In this document: positions 1 through 12,526 of the stretch, in pieces
Layout of the letters: each line of letters opens with the position of its first letter
How positions within the stretch are numbered: the first letter of the stretch is position 1
Position numbers and translations under genes: made by a program
The notes under the pieces: model-generated
The model's input: the letters and a program-made list of their open reading frames with translations, nothing else
What the model was told of the DNA's origin: nothing
Databases searched by the model: none
From: Rhytidiadelphus loreus
Lineage: Eukaryota > Streptophyta > Bryopsida > Hypnales > Hylocomiaceae
Length of the DNA stretch: 64,000 nt
Direction: 5' to 3'
Assembly (NCBI GenBank): GCA_947034895.1
Contig: OX344762.1
Location: 26,578,760 to 26,642,759, forward strand

Positions 1-2400
1 ATACACCATTATGCAATGCTTGATTCAATTAGAAATTTGAGTTTACAGTATAGATGCACCTTAAATTTGAAATGGTATGATTTACTCCATTAACTTATCA
101 ACTAAGACATCCATTTCACAGAAGCAAAGGTGTGAAAACAAGGCAGAATCTAGAGTGAAACTTATAGTTGAAGCCCATCTAGATCATCCTCAGATTATGC
201 TTGTGACATATAATCTCTAAATCATCCTTCGACACCAGTAGTAGCTCCCCACTGTAGACCTGTAGTGGCAGAACTCTTTCCAATTAACTCGTCCTAGACT
301 TGGAGATCTTCACTTTTCCAGTAAGAAAAATCAGCAGCAGGTCAACTACCGGTCATAAGCTGGCATGGACTGGAATCACTGGCTGGATCAAAGACGTCGG
401 CGTTAACGGAACTACAGTACCTTATCTAGAATCGAAGTAACTTACTTACCCATTGAATTCTGGAAAAATCAGTCTATCGATGCTTTCATTGAGCATCGAC
501 TGTCTGTAAAGGACTTGTAACAACCGGTCACTCGCACTACTGTAGCTCTTCTACAAAACGTTGCTTACATAGCAAGTCCAAAACAATCGATCGATCAGTG
601 GGATTGGCCGGAGTTCAATCAATTAAACAGTCAGTGATCCAAATAATTCCACGTTGCATTTCAGAAAATGCGTTGCCCTGGAAACTCTAAACTAAAAAAA
701 AAATTGTCACTACAGTGGTAAAGATGCTCTGTCTTAGCTTGCCATTATCTGATTCTGTAATTTGTGGAAGATCCGTTTTCTGACGACTCAGGAAGGGCTC
801 TGCAGGCAGGCAAACATAGAAAATTATGTAATGAGTGTAGAGAAGTTATGAATGAAGAGAATCTAAGTGAGTTTTTTGCAATAACATATTCCGATTGATC
901 AATGGAAAGAAGGGAAGAACTCAGAGTGATGAGAGTCTGCATGAAAAATTTGCTGGACTTGCATGTGCGCACAAGGTGGATGCGGATTCTTCAACTTGGT
1001 GTTCCCGTTACTGTCGACTTCCCTGTCTGGGATATTGGTGCATCATCAGCTGGTCCTTCGGGTGTGTCAGGCCTTGCAATTTCCAGGTAACTTGTTATCA
1101 CATTAGGCACAACATGATTCTCGTTTCTTCAAAGTAGAGATAACTGAAACCGCCCTTGGCTTCTGCGGGCCAGCTCTGACAACCTCTTGATAACCAATTT
1201 TATAAAAAATGGTAGAGATAAGCAAGCTTCCCCACCTGCACGCCATTGAAAAAAGTGATAATAAAGGATATCTGGAGTTAAACTCAACCTCAAGAATGCG
1301 AGGAGCCTGACCATGCCGATTTCAACTTGCAGACGCACGCACTTTCTGCTTCAATACGATCAAATAGTGCCGTCGTCTGCAGGAGATTGAGATCTCTGAT
1401 TTCAACAGGACTACATAGGCTTCTCAGCTGCAATCACGCTTTACTGCAATGAACTAACGAGGCACTCGGTGAAAATTATTATCGCCAATTTCGTTAAGTT
1501 GGCGAAATTCCAAGACTTTGGGCCTGAAATACAAATCTATACCAGTCCTAGTTTATAGAGCTTCGTGAAAGGTGAATGCCACAACCCCTGGCTGCCAGAA
1601 TGGCCAGAATCGAAATTGACATTGAATGGAACTAGCAAGCCGCAGCTTCTGAACGCTTTCATTCAAACTGTCATGATAACAGAGTGATTGGGTGACTTAC
1701 AGCCTCCCTATAAGTATCCCAATTTTTCTAATTTTTCTAAACGTCATATCACATAGTGTACGAATGAAAGGAGGAATCAAGGTAGCACTCACTCGCTATG
1801 GATCTAGGTCCATGTGACCTACTTTTGTAGCGCTCTCGATCTCACTATCTCTTTAACTTCTTGCTCACAGTACGTGACCCACTGATGACATTGCAATCTC
1901 AGGAAGAATGTTGAAAACGAAAAGGAATCTAGCCCAGAAGTGGTCCATGCCCGTGGGGTCATGAACTCATGATGTCTCCCAACTCCACATGATTCACTAA
2001 ACAAGCAGCCATGATTTCTATTTTTCGTCACCATGTCAGGTTCGTGACTTGGCAAGTCAACTCTTCAATATACAAAAAGAAAAAAATCCCACATTGACAC
2101 AATGCAGCTTCTTATCACAGTCAAGTTCTGACAACCATCACTGAGATCGAAGCAGGCAACAGAAGATCATGCCCCACCCCAAAGCTACTCACAAGTCACT
2201 GCCTGTGCAACAAGTGTAATAACAAGCGTAACAAGTGTACCAAGTGACAGAGCGTTAGACACTGAATAACTGCAACTAAAGCCTCGTCATCAACGAATTC
2301 AAGGGCCCCCAAAACTATGGCCACTCACAGAATTTTTTCAATCACCTGCAGGAAATGAGCATCTCCAGTGATTTGTACAGGTCTCCATGCCACATGGTAA
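1..2400. other. Region without a supported gene
   Basis: No gene is recognised here. The composition is less AT-rich than the repeat deserts further on, so it may be flanking or old genic DNA. One stretch, 902-1087 on the plus strand, reads open as about 62 residues and ends exactly at a plausible donor (TTTCCAG followed by GTAACT), like an isolated exon. I could not match it to a family or find partner exons, so it is not called as a gene. Confidence 0.4.
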
Positions 2401-2557
2401 ACCACGCACCAATTGGAGCATCTCAGTACTACGCATACAAGTGGAAGAAAATCCAATACCTCCCATGATCCCATACCTCGAAATCATTGCGAACACTCCT
2501 TCGTCACGGGCTCGCTAATGACACTAATTTACAGCATCCCATCAAAGCTCGAGTTAA

Positions 2558-3021
2558 GAGCATCCGAATCACAATTGCAAACACATGACCCGATCACAAG
2601 AAAACGAAGCAAAACCAATCAACAGAGACTTGAGAAGAGAACCGACATGGATCAACACGACGTGGTAAGAATATAATGACCATTTGTCGATGGACTTCAT
2701 GAAGAACTAATGAGATACAAATTCAACCCGCAGTGACGGAGATCAACAGGGCGATACTTTCCAACAGATATATGTCGTACATGGAAAGTTCTGAATCCAT
2801 TGCTGACTCGAACGTACATCCAAATCACAAACACATGACTCTCGGACACACACGAAACACAACAAAACCAAATCAGCAGAGTATTGAGAAGAGCACAAAC
2901 AGACATGGATCAACATGAGGTGGTCATGAACAATATGGCCGTTTGTCGATGGGTTTCATGACGAGCTATTGAGGTACAAATTCAAGCCGCAAGTGATCGA
3001 AATCAACGTGGGCGATACTAT
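2558..3021. repeat. Tandem duplication, two diverged ~200-bp copies
   Basis: Copy 1 covers about 2558-2762 and copy 2 about 2817-3021, period about 259 bp. Shared blocks occur in the same order: an AACACATGAC block, GACATGGATCAACA, TTTGTCGATGG, GATACAAATTCAA and the final GGCGATACT. Copies differ by substitutions and small indels. The array lies just downstream of the minus-strand SAUR gene. Short open frames in it (2413-2676, 2733-2918) do not look like a conserved protein. Confidence 0.75.
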
Positions 3022-3099
3022 ATGTCCAAAGAGAATCACAAAGTCTACCAAGCAGGGTTCAAGTATAATGATGATATGCTTACAAGTATGAATCCACTG

Positions 3100-3573
3100 C
3101 TATGAGCGTGGATACGAGTACACTGAGAAGCACGAGCAATAGTTGGCTTGAAGGTTTCCCGGATTCTGAGCCTTGATATTCCAAAGCAAGTGCTCAAACG
3201 CGGCCACCTCGCAAGCAATGGGCAAGCCACCCTTATGCTCAAACCCATATTCCTCCGCCGACTTCTCCAGCAACACCTTGAACATGTGGTGCTTGAGGTA
3301 ATTCGCACTGATGACGAAGCGCTGCCGCTCCTTCCCCACGTACACAGCCAGAAAACCTTCGGGTACGTCAAACGGAGCAAGACTCTCGTCACCGTCGTCA
3401 TCATCGTCGTTGTAATCTGACTTCAAGGAATTGCGCTTGCGCAGAGGGCTTCGTGGAGAAGACTCGTCGGAGCTCACGTTCTGGTATTGCTGCATCTGGT
3501 TAGGGTTGCTGATCCGGCTCTGCAGCTTGCGCACCGCGCGTTGCATCTTCTCAGAGACTTTACCCTTCGACAT
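3100..3573 (-). CDS. SAUR-family auxin-responsive protein
   Basis: A 157-residue intronless gene of the small auxin up RNA family. These plant proteins act in auxin-dependent cell expansion; canonical members inhibit PP2C.D phosphatases and so keep plasma-membrane H+-ATPases active. The SAUR core is clear in the second half: VPEGFLAVYVG, then RFVISANYLKH, LLEKSAEEYGFEH and GGLPIACEV. The N-terminus is basic (MSKGKVSEKMQRAVRKL), followed by a Ser/Arg-rich stretch and an acidic run (DDDDDG) before the core. The start is the ATG at 3573; the frame stays open to 3597 but without another ATG. Family members are usually 90-180 residues, so this is full length. A TATA box and a TGTCTC motif lie upstream. 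The substrate phosphatase and expression pattern cannot be inferred. Confidence 0.95.
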   Translation of the reverse strand: MSKGKVSEKMQRAVRKLQSRISNPNQMQQYQNVSSDESSPRSPLRKRNSLKSDYNDDDDDGDESLAPFDVPEGFLAVYVGKERQRFVISANYLKHHMFKVLLEKSAEEYGFEHKGGLPIACEVAAFEHLLWNIKAQNPGNLQANYCSCFSVYSYPRS

Positions 3574-3765
3574 TGGGTCCAAGAGCTTGTGATCCAACGA
3601 GAGATGAAGGAGGGACGAGCCAAAAAAATCTACAGAGACTTCTGCTCAAATACGAGTTGAGCCATTTGTGTGAGCTTGGTAAAGCTTCAAGAAAGGGAAA
3701 ACTGTCCCGGCTTCATGAGAAATTGATATCATTCCATGAGAGTGATGTGAGGTTCACTTTCAAGA

Positions 3766-3775
3766 ATATATATAT
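3766..3775 (-). promoter_or_regulatory. TATA box of the SAUR gene at 3573
   Basis: An alternating TA run (TATATATATA) lies about 193 bp upstream of the minus-strand SAUR start codon, leaving room for a 5' leader of roughly 160 nt. Inferred from position and sequence only. Confidence 0.5.
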
Positions 3776-3864
3776 ACAGGGTGGAGAAGAGAGGAGCCTC
3801 GTGAAGAGATTCTTCACAGACTGTGTTGGATCAAATTAGTTCATGGATTGGAGGTTGATGACAT

Positions 3865-3870
3865 TGTCTC
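3865..3870 (+). promoter_or_regulatory. Auxin response element TGTCTC
   Basis: A canonical TGTCTC hexamer, the classical binding site of ARF transcription factors, lies about 292 bp upstream of the minus-strand SAUR ATG. A six-base motif is expected by chance every few kb, so the support comes mainly from the gene it precedes. Confidence 0.4.
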
Positions 3871-3879
3871 TGTAGGTTC

Positions 3880-5630
3880 GTACTTATGTGAACAGCAACA
3901 GAGACGACACCCGGCGTCAGTCTGAGTACAGCACTAACGAGTCAGGGAAAAACAGGAGATAGTTGGCGCGACGTAACATCATGCACAGCGAGCAATTTGG
4001 ACACCACGTTGCAAGCAAACTCGACCACCACACATAACCCTCGACCACGGGTTGGTTTCAATCGCTCACGGTTTCTAAAGACACGCACTCACAGACAAGA
4101 TGTGAAAGAGACCAATTCGCTGTAAGCACAGAGAGAGACCACGCTGTTTCGCAAGGCAACTTTTGGACACAGGAGGAGGCGCAAGAGGCAATGTGAGGAT
4201 ATTGATGCCTTCTCGCAACACACTGCAACTCGAAGCTCTCAACACCCAAGCGCACTCTCGTCACGCCGCAACGCACGCACACCCCGAACTCCTGGAAATT
4301 ACCCCAAATTACTCCAAACTCTCACAAAACTCTCTGAAAATACTCTGCCACTGCAACGATCCACACCAAAAAAACAAAACGCACACTCAATACACAAACG
4401 ATTCCTCACCAAGAAAATACATAAAACAGAAATTCAATTGCAGGGAATGGTATATCTGACGGTGGGACTACTACAACCACACCTTGAAACTGAAATGCTA
4501 CCACACCCACTACCGTAGCAAATAACAAGCCTTTCACCACACGAACCTCGCAATTGGCCTCAATCGGACGCGAATTGCGGCAATCAGGCCATGTCGTCCC
4601 GCAACTGGTGAAACAAATTTCAACCAATAGCTATTAGCTGGTCAGAAACCGCCGTGTCGTGTCAAAGCTCGACACAGAACATGGCGTTAAAAAACAATCT
4701 CAATGAACTTCAGTTACAAACACTGGAACTGAAAGCAAGAGTCGCGCCAATCCACAAGGTAGCAAAGCAATTCGTGGTGGTGGCCCAGGGTGAGTGGCGC
4801 GGCGAGAGAAGCCAGAGTCCGCAGGCTGGAGCTTGAGGGGGTTCTCTATAGGGGAGCCACGGCGACGCTGGACCTTCCGATCTTAACATCGGACGGCTGA
4901 GATTGAATCACTTCGCGATGGCTCAGGCGACGCGACGCTGGACCGTCGGATGGGATCATTGAACGGTGGGGATGCGTCCCGTTCTCGAGAAGGTCCTACC
5001 TCATAGGCAGGCCCAAGCATCTTCCATGCACTCTTGGCTTTTATATACCGGCCCAGGTGGCATGGTGGGGTCCTCTTAAATAAATTTAATTAAAAATTTT
5101 AATTTATGGACTTGAAACCTTAGTGTGCGTCCTTTTAAAAGAATTAAATTAGTTTTTTAATTTACGGACTTGCAATGGGACCTTCATGTGGGGTCAAATG
5201 CATTGGCAACAAGCATCTTGCTTGGGAACCTCATTTGTCACTGGTGTTTCCGGTCCCCGTGAGAAATGGACATATGGACCCTTTTATGACCCCATGGACA
5301 GACCCCTTCGACGGACCCATGGATGGACCCCGGTATGACACTTTTTTCGTGACAAGTCTTTGATGCATCTGTGCTGATTTGTTATTAGGATTGTTGGATA
5401 TGCGTGTGTCGGGTGGGAACTCTAACGCAAATTGTTGGGGGCATCAGTCAGTCAGTGAGTGGTTTTTTGGGGTTGGGTGCACGTTCAGTTTTGCCTTAAT
5501 TTGATGAGCATGGAGCCCCCAGGAAACCCCGGATATTTTTCTCGTCGGGTGGGGTGTAGGGTGTCCAAGAAGTGATTATTTGATACTCCGTATGACACGG
5601 ATATGGGTTGATATGGGTTTTTTTAGGGTA
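3880..5630. other. Intergenic region with short direct repeats
   Basis: No gene is supported. A 43-44-bp AT-rich block is repeated with period about 59 bp at 5071-5114 and 5130-5172, both ending in a TTTAYGGACTTG motif. Near 4864-4950 the phrase GCGACGCTGGACC occurs twice. The 5070-5180 block is AT-rich between more GC-rich flanks. Confidence 0.5.
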
Positions 5631-6229
5631 CTTGGAATCTAGGGGAGGACACTCTCACTACATTTGGGGTAACTACGTGCGGCGGTGGAAAAAGTAATTC
5701 ATGTAATTCACCTTGAATAAACTATAATTTCATTCTAAAATTTTGAGCTTTGTTTAACAATGACTAAAGGTTTCTATTGACAAAAAATTCAATTCCAAAT
5801 AACATAAGATATATTGTCTAGAAAGGGTTGAAAAATGAACTAAAATGGCATGTTCTCCAACTAAAATATTTATAGAGCTCACATGAAGATGACTATTGCA
5901 TCAATATTCAACCAAAATAAACTTTCAATAGAAAGCTATTCTATATAATTTTTTTTTCATTTTTCAAATTTTTTTTCTTATATAATATAGAGGTGTGAAA
6001 GTTATTTTCAGCTTTACAGTGTATCTTTTTTCTTCAAAAATTTATAACTAATTACTATTAGCACAAAAAAATACCAATAATTCAAAACATAAACTTATAA
6101 AGTAGTAAAATCTATCCATAAATTTTTTTTTGAAAAAGAAATTAAATTTTAAGGTGTATTACTTGTTTTACTTTTTCCGCCGCACGTAGTTTGCTAAAAC
6201 ATAGGGAGTGTCCTCCCCGGGCTTGGAAT
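5631..6229. mobile_element. hAT-like non-autonomous element (MITE) with 8-bp target duplication
   Basis: The element runs 5639-6221 (583 bp). It is flanked by a perfect 8-bp direct repeat CTTGGAAT at 5631-5638 and 6222-6229. Its ends are inverted: left CTAGGGGAGGACACTC, right complement CCCGGGGAGGACACTC. Similarity continues inward for about 75 bp and includes ACTACGTGCGGCGG followed by a GGAAAAAGTAA block on both sides. An 8-bp duplication with GGGG-rich termini is the hallmark of hAT insertions. The interior is AT-rich and has no long frame, so it would need a transposase from elsewhere. Confidence 0.85.
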
Positions 6230-6469
6230 GCCTTTGTTGATGCGAGCCGCACCCGGCCTATTTTGTCCATGCGAAGAAGATTTGGACCACTTTATGACCG
6301 TTATGTACTAGCAATGCACATTTCAAAATTCAAATTGTACATTCTTGGTACACAAGTGGTACAAATTTAAAAAGGTTGGTGACAACTCCGAAATTGTGGC
6401 ACAAATAGGGGCACTTTACTTTAATTATATTCTTTTATGCCACTAGCTTTGAACCCAAAGTATTCCCAT

Positions 6470-8200
6470 CCCATGTGTTCAAAACATGTCAAGTAGATGT
6501 TGTCCAATTGCATGTGCACACTCCATTGAAAAAGAATCCCACAAACCTATTCAAAGGTGATGTTAGAGTATGATAACAAGGAGATTTGGATGTCATTGGT
6601 AGCAAACTGAAGATACCATTGAATTAGATGCTATAGTACACTCATCTTTTTCAAATGGGGACATAAATTCTTAGGGACAAATGAACTCCTATCAATACAA
6701 CTTGACATGTGAAAGTTGCCGTAACAAATGGCGACATTATAGTTAATTGGAAAATGAACCTCAGTTTGTACGAGGAGTGTCATAGGAAGGCTTAAATAAG
6801 AATAGTACAAAAGAAACACAACATCAAATTCCATCACACCCGAGTTTTGGTGCTTCAAGGAGTTTTGTCCTATATTTTTTTCAAACTTTGGTTCTTGGTC
6901 CCTCATTGCACACACTTTACAGTTAAATATAACTATAATATTCAATGAATTCCCAAGAGATACATAGAATGGGATCCATTAGAAAATTCACAAATAGAGT
7001 GGGAATTTGCAATTAAAAAGTAAAGATTAGATGTTATCACGTTAAAATCAATTTGTACAATCTAATTAATAACATTTAGTCAAACTAATGTGTTCATAAC
7101 ATGACATACAAAAGCGAGTACAAAAGTTGTCCAATTGTATGTGTAGAACTCAAAAAATCTACAATTGAAATACACTTGCAGGTAAAATCAAATTATGGTA
7201 ACAAAAATATATAGGTGTTGTTCTTGATAATAGGAAGATATCAAATTAATTTTCATATTATATTCAAGCATTCAACCATCTTGAATTGCACCAAATGATT
7301 TCTTATCATCCACATATAGGACTTGAACTATGAAAGTTGTCATGACAAATGTAGGCAAAACCCTTCAGATGCACTTTGAATATGAGCAATTAGAGAACAT
7401 GCAATTAGCATGTGGAGGTGACAACAATTAGAAAGTATGCTTTCAATGAGGATTGAATGTATACTAGCCATTCCATTTGTGTAGTTTGAAGTAATAATAC
7501 AAATCCGTATTAAATTTGAAATCATGCGTATTATTCAACTCATTATGCGTGTCTTCAACTAACCTCAAGTCTTTAGGTGCATGAAAGCAAAAATATAGAA
7601 TATTGATTACTTATCACATCTTGTGCTTGGGAGGATATTATATAATAAGAATGTCTTTTATTGTTTGTGTGGGATAACTTTTAGACTTAAGAATAATTCT
7701 CTTGCTATATATTGGCAATCACTTAATTCCTTTGTGCCAATGCTTAACATTGGGTTATTCAAGTTAGTGCATTCATAATATAACATGTAGGAGTTGTCCA
7801 ATTGAATGTCTACACCCCAAAAAATATTGTAAAGATGTACTCAAAGATAATATTAGATTATGATAACAAAACACATGGGGGTCATTGTCAGTAAATCAAA
7901 GATATCAAATTGGATTCTATAGTACATTCAACTTTCTCTAATTGCACATGGTCTTGAGGGACAATTGGGCTTATGTCTCCTACATTTATAATTTGACAAG
8001 TTAGTGGAAGTTGTCATAACAAATGAATAAATTATCAAATAGATTTCTTGAAAATATCATTGGAATATGAGTAGTTAGAGGGAGTGCAATTAGTGTAGGA
8101 ATGTGCCAATAGAATGAGTACAATTAGTAAGGGTTGAGTATACTCAAGTTGATTCAATTAGTGCAATTTTTTGTAACAATGCATTGATTTGCAAATTTTG
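6470..8200. repeat. Degenerate direct-repeat array, three ~650-bp units
   Basis: Three diverged units lie head to tail. Landmark TTGTCCAATTG occurs near 6499, 7127 and 7796, and AAGTTGYCRTRACAAATG occurs near 6712, 7333 and 8007, giving spacings of about 620-675 bp. Other shared words keep their order, for example a TATGATAACAA block and a GTTAGAG...GTGCAATTAG block. There is no conserved open frame. This looks like an old tandem duplication or remnant satellite. Confidence 0.7.
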
Positions 8201-8719
8201 CAAATTTGAGAGGGCACTAATATAGAAATTGATTAAATTTAGACAATTAATAGTCTATAATATAGTCTACATTAATTTCATCCTCATCCCCATCCTCAAT
8301 TGGTATCATTGTCATTTACACTTCATCCAATGTCATTGACATTCATCCAATTTCATCTTGAATATACCCAAATATACATACAAATTATACTTCATTAATC
8401 CAAAATTTATCCAATTAATGATGCTATTCAAATTCTTATACAAAAAAATTATTTTTGACTTTTCTTGATTGTGTCAAGAGACTTGACTATTTATGGAGTG
8501 AGATATTTGCACTACATTCATAGTTGCATGACTCGCATTGTGTATCATATTAGGTACATAGATGCCAAATTTCAAAAGTAGAGGATGAGTTTTGTACATG
8601 CTATCCAAAGTTTCTCATCTTGTTTGAAAAACTTTGAATTGGGCAAAATAGCTTTTCAACCAAGCATGCAATTAGAAAAAAACTTTATATTTTTGCAAAA
8701 AGGGTATAATTAGGTGCAT

Positions 8720-8957
8720 ACAACAATGCTAGCATATGCACATGGAATTGCAAGCATATGAGCCTTGAGCATGTGTATAACTAGATATCCTACAACCATT
8801 GAAGGTGCTTATAATGTAAACACCTATAATATAGGTATCTATAACTTAGGTGCCCTATAATCATAGAAGTTTTTTATAACATAGACACCTATAACATAGG
8901 TGAATGATCTTCTAGGTTCATGTACTCATGATCTCAAGCTCACATAATTACAACACC
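8720..8957 (+). repeat. Interspersed repeat with internal ACCTATAATATAGGT palindromes, copy 1
   Basis: About 235 bp matching the reverse complement of 11797-12028. Shared blocks include ATGCTAGCAT, GATATCCTACAACCATTGA, several short palindromes of the CCTATAATATAGG type, and AAGCTCACATAAT followed by ACCCCTC at the end. A third partial copy is at 27708-27836. Confidence 0.7.
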
Positions 8958-9180
8958 CCTCTATGTACACACCTCAATGTGTTAAATTTAGAAGAATTCA
9001 TTCAAATTTGACTTTGACAAATCTAAACAAATTTCCAATTGCCATTGAAGGATCTAGTTGTCTTTTAGGAATTTCTCAAATGATAGTTATTTGAAAGTAC
9101 CTTAAGTCCTAAGGGATCAAGGCCATTTTTACATAAAAACACACTCAAAATTGCCATTTCTATTGCAAAGAGCAAAACAA

Positions 9181-9207
9181 TTTTTTTTTTTTTTTTTTTT
9201 TTTTTTT
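9181..9207. repeat. Poly(T) tract, 27 bases
   Basis: An uninterrupted run of 27 T. It could be the tail of an old retroposed sequence on the minus strand or simple slippage; the flanks do not decide. Confidence 0.9.
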
Positions 9208-9460
9208 GCATGTCTATCTATAGAATCTTGCACTAAAATAGTAAAAAAGTGCAGAAGAAATTTTAGAAAATTTGATCACGTAGATTGCAAAATATTTGCA
9301 TTTAAAGTGAACATAATAGTTTTTTTGTTAAACCTTGTGGGACTAAATTATAAAATTTGAATCCGACTTTGTAACTTAACCATTTTGCACTACACATTTT
9401 GATTTTATAATTTTTTATGTTGAAGAGTTGAGTTGAGAGCCTAAATTTTTTAATTTAATT

Positions 9461-10245
9461 AAAACCCTTTAAAGACCAGACATTCAAATTTCAAACAATA
9501 GATGAACAAAAACACATAAAGATGTGTTTTTTCATCCATCAATTTTTTTGAAGATTCTTGTATTACCATAACTTCCTAGCAACTTTATCAAAAGATAAAT
9601 AATTAAAAGGGTGCCTAAATTTTTGAAAAATGCTTGACATGGTTTGTCCAAAAGTTATATACATACATATAAAATTTGCCTAATTCATAGAAATTCAATG
9701 TGCTCTACACAATCTTGCATCTCTTCTTTGTTAATAATTGTAAACATAGATTGCAAAGTTTTTGCCTTGCCATTTTGACCATTCTAAAACACAATATCTC
9801 ACAAACAAAACATATCTCTCACACTCAATAACCCCTAACACTTAACAAAACTTTGACACACAAGGTAAAGAGTTAAGGATTTAGAGGTCAAGACAAGGGT
9901 TTAGGTAAATGTGGCGCCTTAGATGAAAGTAGCAACAATCATCCAAAAATTATAAGAACAACTTGGATGAATTCCTAACTTGTTTTAATTATATTTTGAA
10001 ATTGAAATTTTTTAATATATTATTTTTTGGGTTCACTAACCGTTTTTTTCATTTTAATTAATTATTAGGTAGAAAGTTCAAAGTGTCAACTAGTACTGAC
10101 AAACCAATATATGATACAACCTATGGATCATATTTTACAATTGTTGTTTAAGAGCCATCATAAAATTATTATTCTAAGTTGCATTGTATAATACATCTTC
10201 ATGATTTTGGAAATTTGGACTATCCCATGGTCTTCAAAGGGTTAG
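9461..10245. mobile_element. Possible decayed TTAA-class element
   Basis: The left end reads CCCTTTAAAGACCAGAC after TTAAAA. The right end reads GGTCTTCAAAGGGTTAG, so the 16-bp termini are inverted. Sequence just inside the left end is the reverse complement of sequence at 13010-13088, so both belong to one family. Both flanking TTAA sites are degraded, so the outer limits are tentative. Confidence 0.4.
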
Positions 10246-11796
10246 AAGCACTTGATTTCCACTCTTAATTTATTTAAAGTAGAAGCAGGTATGAGATAGA
10301 AGGAGAAAAAATAAACTATTAGTAATAGTTCTAAGATGGAATTGAAATGCACCAATCTCAACAATGTGGTTGTTCTACTGAGAAAATAAAACCCTCCAAA
10401 ACTTCTTTTTTGAAAAGTTGTAAAAATTGAGTTATAAAACAAGCTCCATTTAAATTTTTTTTCTATGATTGCCTAAAATACAAGATGCTCCATAATTTTC
10501 ACATCACCCATCCCAATGGAATGAATCAAAGTTCTCCATGTAAACAAAAAATACCAAAGCTTTCAAAAAAATTCAATTTCAAGATTCAATTTAATTTTCC
10601 TTGCCCAACAAATTCCATTTTGCACTTAGGGTGGTACAACTTTTGCTCCTAGACCCCAATTGAGATTAACAAAAAAAAATTATACTCCCAAAAAGCGTAT
10701 GTATTTTTCTATCTTCATAAATAAGCTTGCTTCAAAAAAACTTGCTAGAAAATGAGATCATAGGAACCTACCCAAACTTTCATTTATCCATGAAGCAACT
10801 CAAGCAATTGTCCTTTACAAGTTCCCCAAGTGCCTAGACATTTGATGTTGAATAAATTCCAAAAATTGTCAAATGTATAAAGTACAACATTATCATTTTG
10901 AAAAAGACTATTTGGAAACTAAAGAAGACTATTTGAAAAAGCCAATCTCAGCATTGAAAAAGAACTCGCAGACTGCTTCAACTTGATCACACAATATCTT
11001 TGTTCAAACATGCAATACTGAAATTTTGTTGTTTCTAGGCGAGACCGGTAGTTTTATAAATAAATAAAATCTACTTCAAAAGATCTTTAATTTGCTTCTT
11101 TTTTTTCTTGTACTCGTCATTTCCTTTGGAAAACCAACTGAATAACAGTACAAGTACCATGACTATGGTACCTCTTTTTTGGACAGTTTGGGGCCGTGGA
11201 CTACTAAAAAGTCCAAAATTCTAAACCAATGAGAATAAGAGAATGAATTTTTTTGGAATTTTTTGGATAGGACATTAATAACACAACAATTTACCTCCAA
11301 TTTTTGCTAAAGGAGAGAACATCACATGACAACATTGAAATGGTTAACTTAGGATTGAAAATGTCAAAAATAGTGTCTAGATTTAGGTTTGGTCTCTAGA
11401 TGTTTTGTTGGGGCTCATGGCATGTATTGGCGAGGTGGTACCGAAACACGTCACAAAGGTTACCATATTATGGACCACTGATGACTTTTGCTCCCTTTGA
11501 GAGTCACTGGCAACCATGTACTGTGGTAGTACATTTTCAACCCCCTTCAATTTATTGCATTTAAATATTCCCTCCTTTGAAAGTCAGATTTTATTCCATT
11601 AAGTTACAAGCTTCTAGGAGGGTGGTGATGGACATTGTTGGATGCACAAGGACATTAACTTACGTAGGATAAAACTTGGTTCATTTGTTTCTTATGAATG
11701 TGTACCATATTTTATAAAAATAAAATAAAATCAGCTAATGGGGTAGCGACGTTTTTCCTTGGTTATAAATTTTACTATATATCAAAAGGAGGGGTG

Positions 11797-12028
11797 CTAT
11801 TATGTGAGCTTAGAATTGTGAGCCCACGAGCCTAAAAGACTATATACCTATATTATAGGTGTCCATATTATAAAAATCTTCCATGGTTAGAGTGTAAGTA
11901 TGTTATAGATACCTATATTATAGAGGTTTGTGATTTAGGCACCTTCAATGGTTGTAGGATATCTACTTATAGATATGTTCAAGGTTAACATGCTAGCATT
12001 TCCATGCTCACACACTAGCATTATTGAG
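11797..12028 (-). repeat. Interspersed repeat with internal palindromes, copy 2
   Basis: Inverted relative to the copy at 8720-8957. It starts with GAGGGGTGCTATTATGTGAG and ends in ATGCTAGCAT-like words. Two copies in opposite orientation 3 kb apart could pair in a transcript, but each is more likely an independent insertion. Confidence 0.65.
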
Positions 12029-12234
12029 ATCATTAAGTCTATCATACCAAATTCAAGCCCTGAAAATAGAGATTGTATTTTTGTCAAATTATTGAAGTAA
12101 AATGCAAATTGATTTGTCAAAGATATATGAAATATAGTTTCAAACTCGATCGTTTGGATATTTTTTGAAGTTTGTGTTTAACAAACTTTTCTTTTTATGC
12201 AAACATCAAAAAAATTGAAAAAATTGTATGACAC

Positions 12235-12500
12235 ACATCTACACAAAATAGTGAAATTAGGTTGCCCACACTAATTTCTTGACATTTGACATTATGTAAA
12301 TGTTTTCAATTATTGTACAAGAGAATCAGCACTACTTTTGAATTAGGTGTTGTTGTAATTGGGACTCGTGAACCTCTAAGTGTACAAATGAAAATATTTT
12401 TAGAAATATTTGTTGACTTTAGTAGCTTGTAAAGTAACTTTCTTGATGTAAGGCAACTTAATTGTTAAGGCAACCCAATTTCACTATTTTGTGTAGATGT
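12235..12500. mobile_element. 266-bp TIR element, 32-bp near-perfect inverted termini
   Basis: The left end 12235-12266 begins ACATCTACACAAAATAGTG. The right end 12469-12500 is its reverse complement with one mismatch over 32 bp. The interior is AT-rich with no coding capacity. I see no clear target duplication, so the superfamily is unassigned. Confidence 0.75.
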
Positions 12501-12526
12501 TATCAAAATCTCTCATGCATTTACTC

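Noticed and set aside
902..1087. Exon-like 62-residue frame ending at a donor site
   Set aside because: No family match and no partner exons in frame were found, so one good donor consensus is not enough to call a gene.
9151..9360. 69-residue frame containing a phenylalanine run
   Set aside because: The run is the 27-base poly(T) tract; the rest is AT-rich with no family resemblance.
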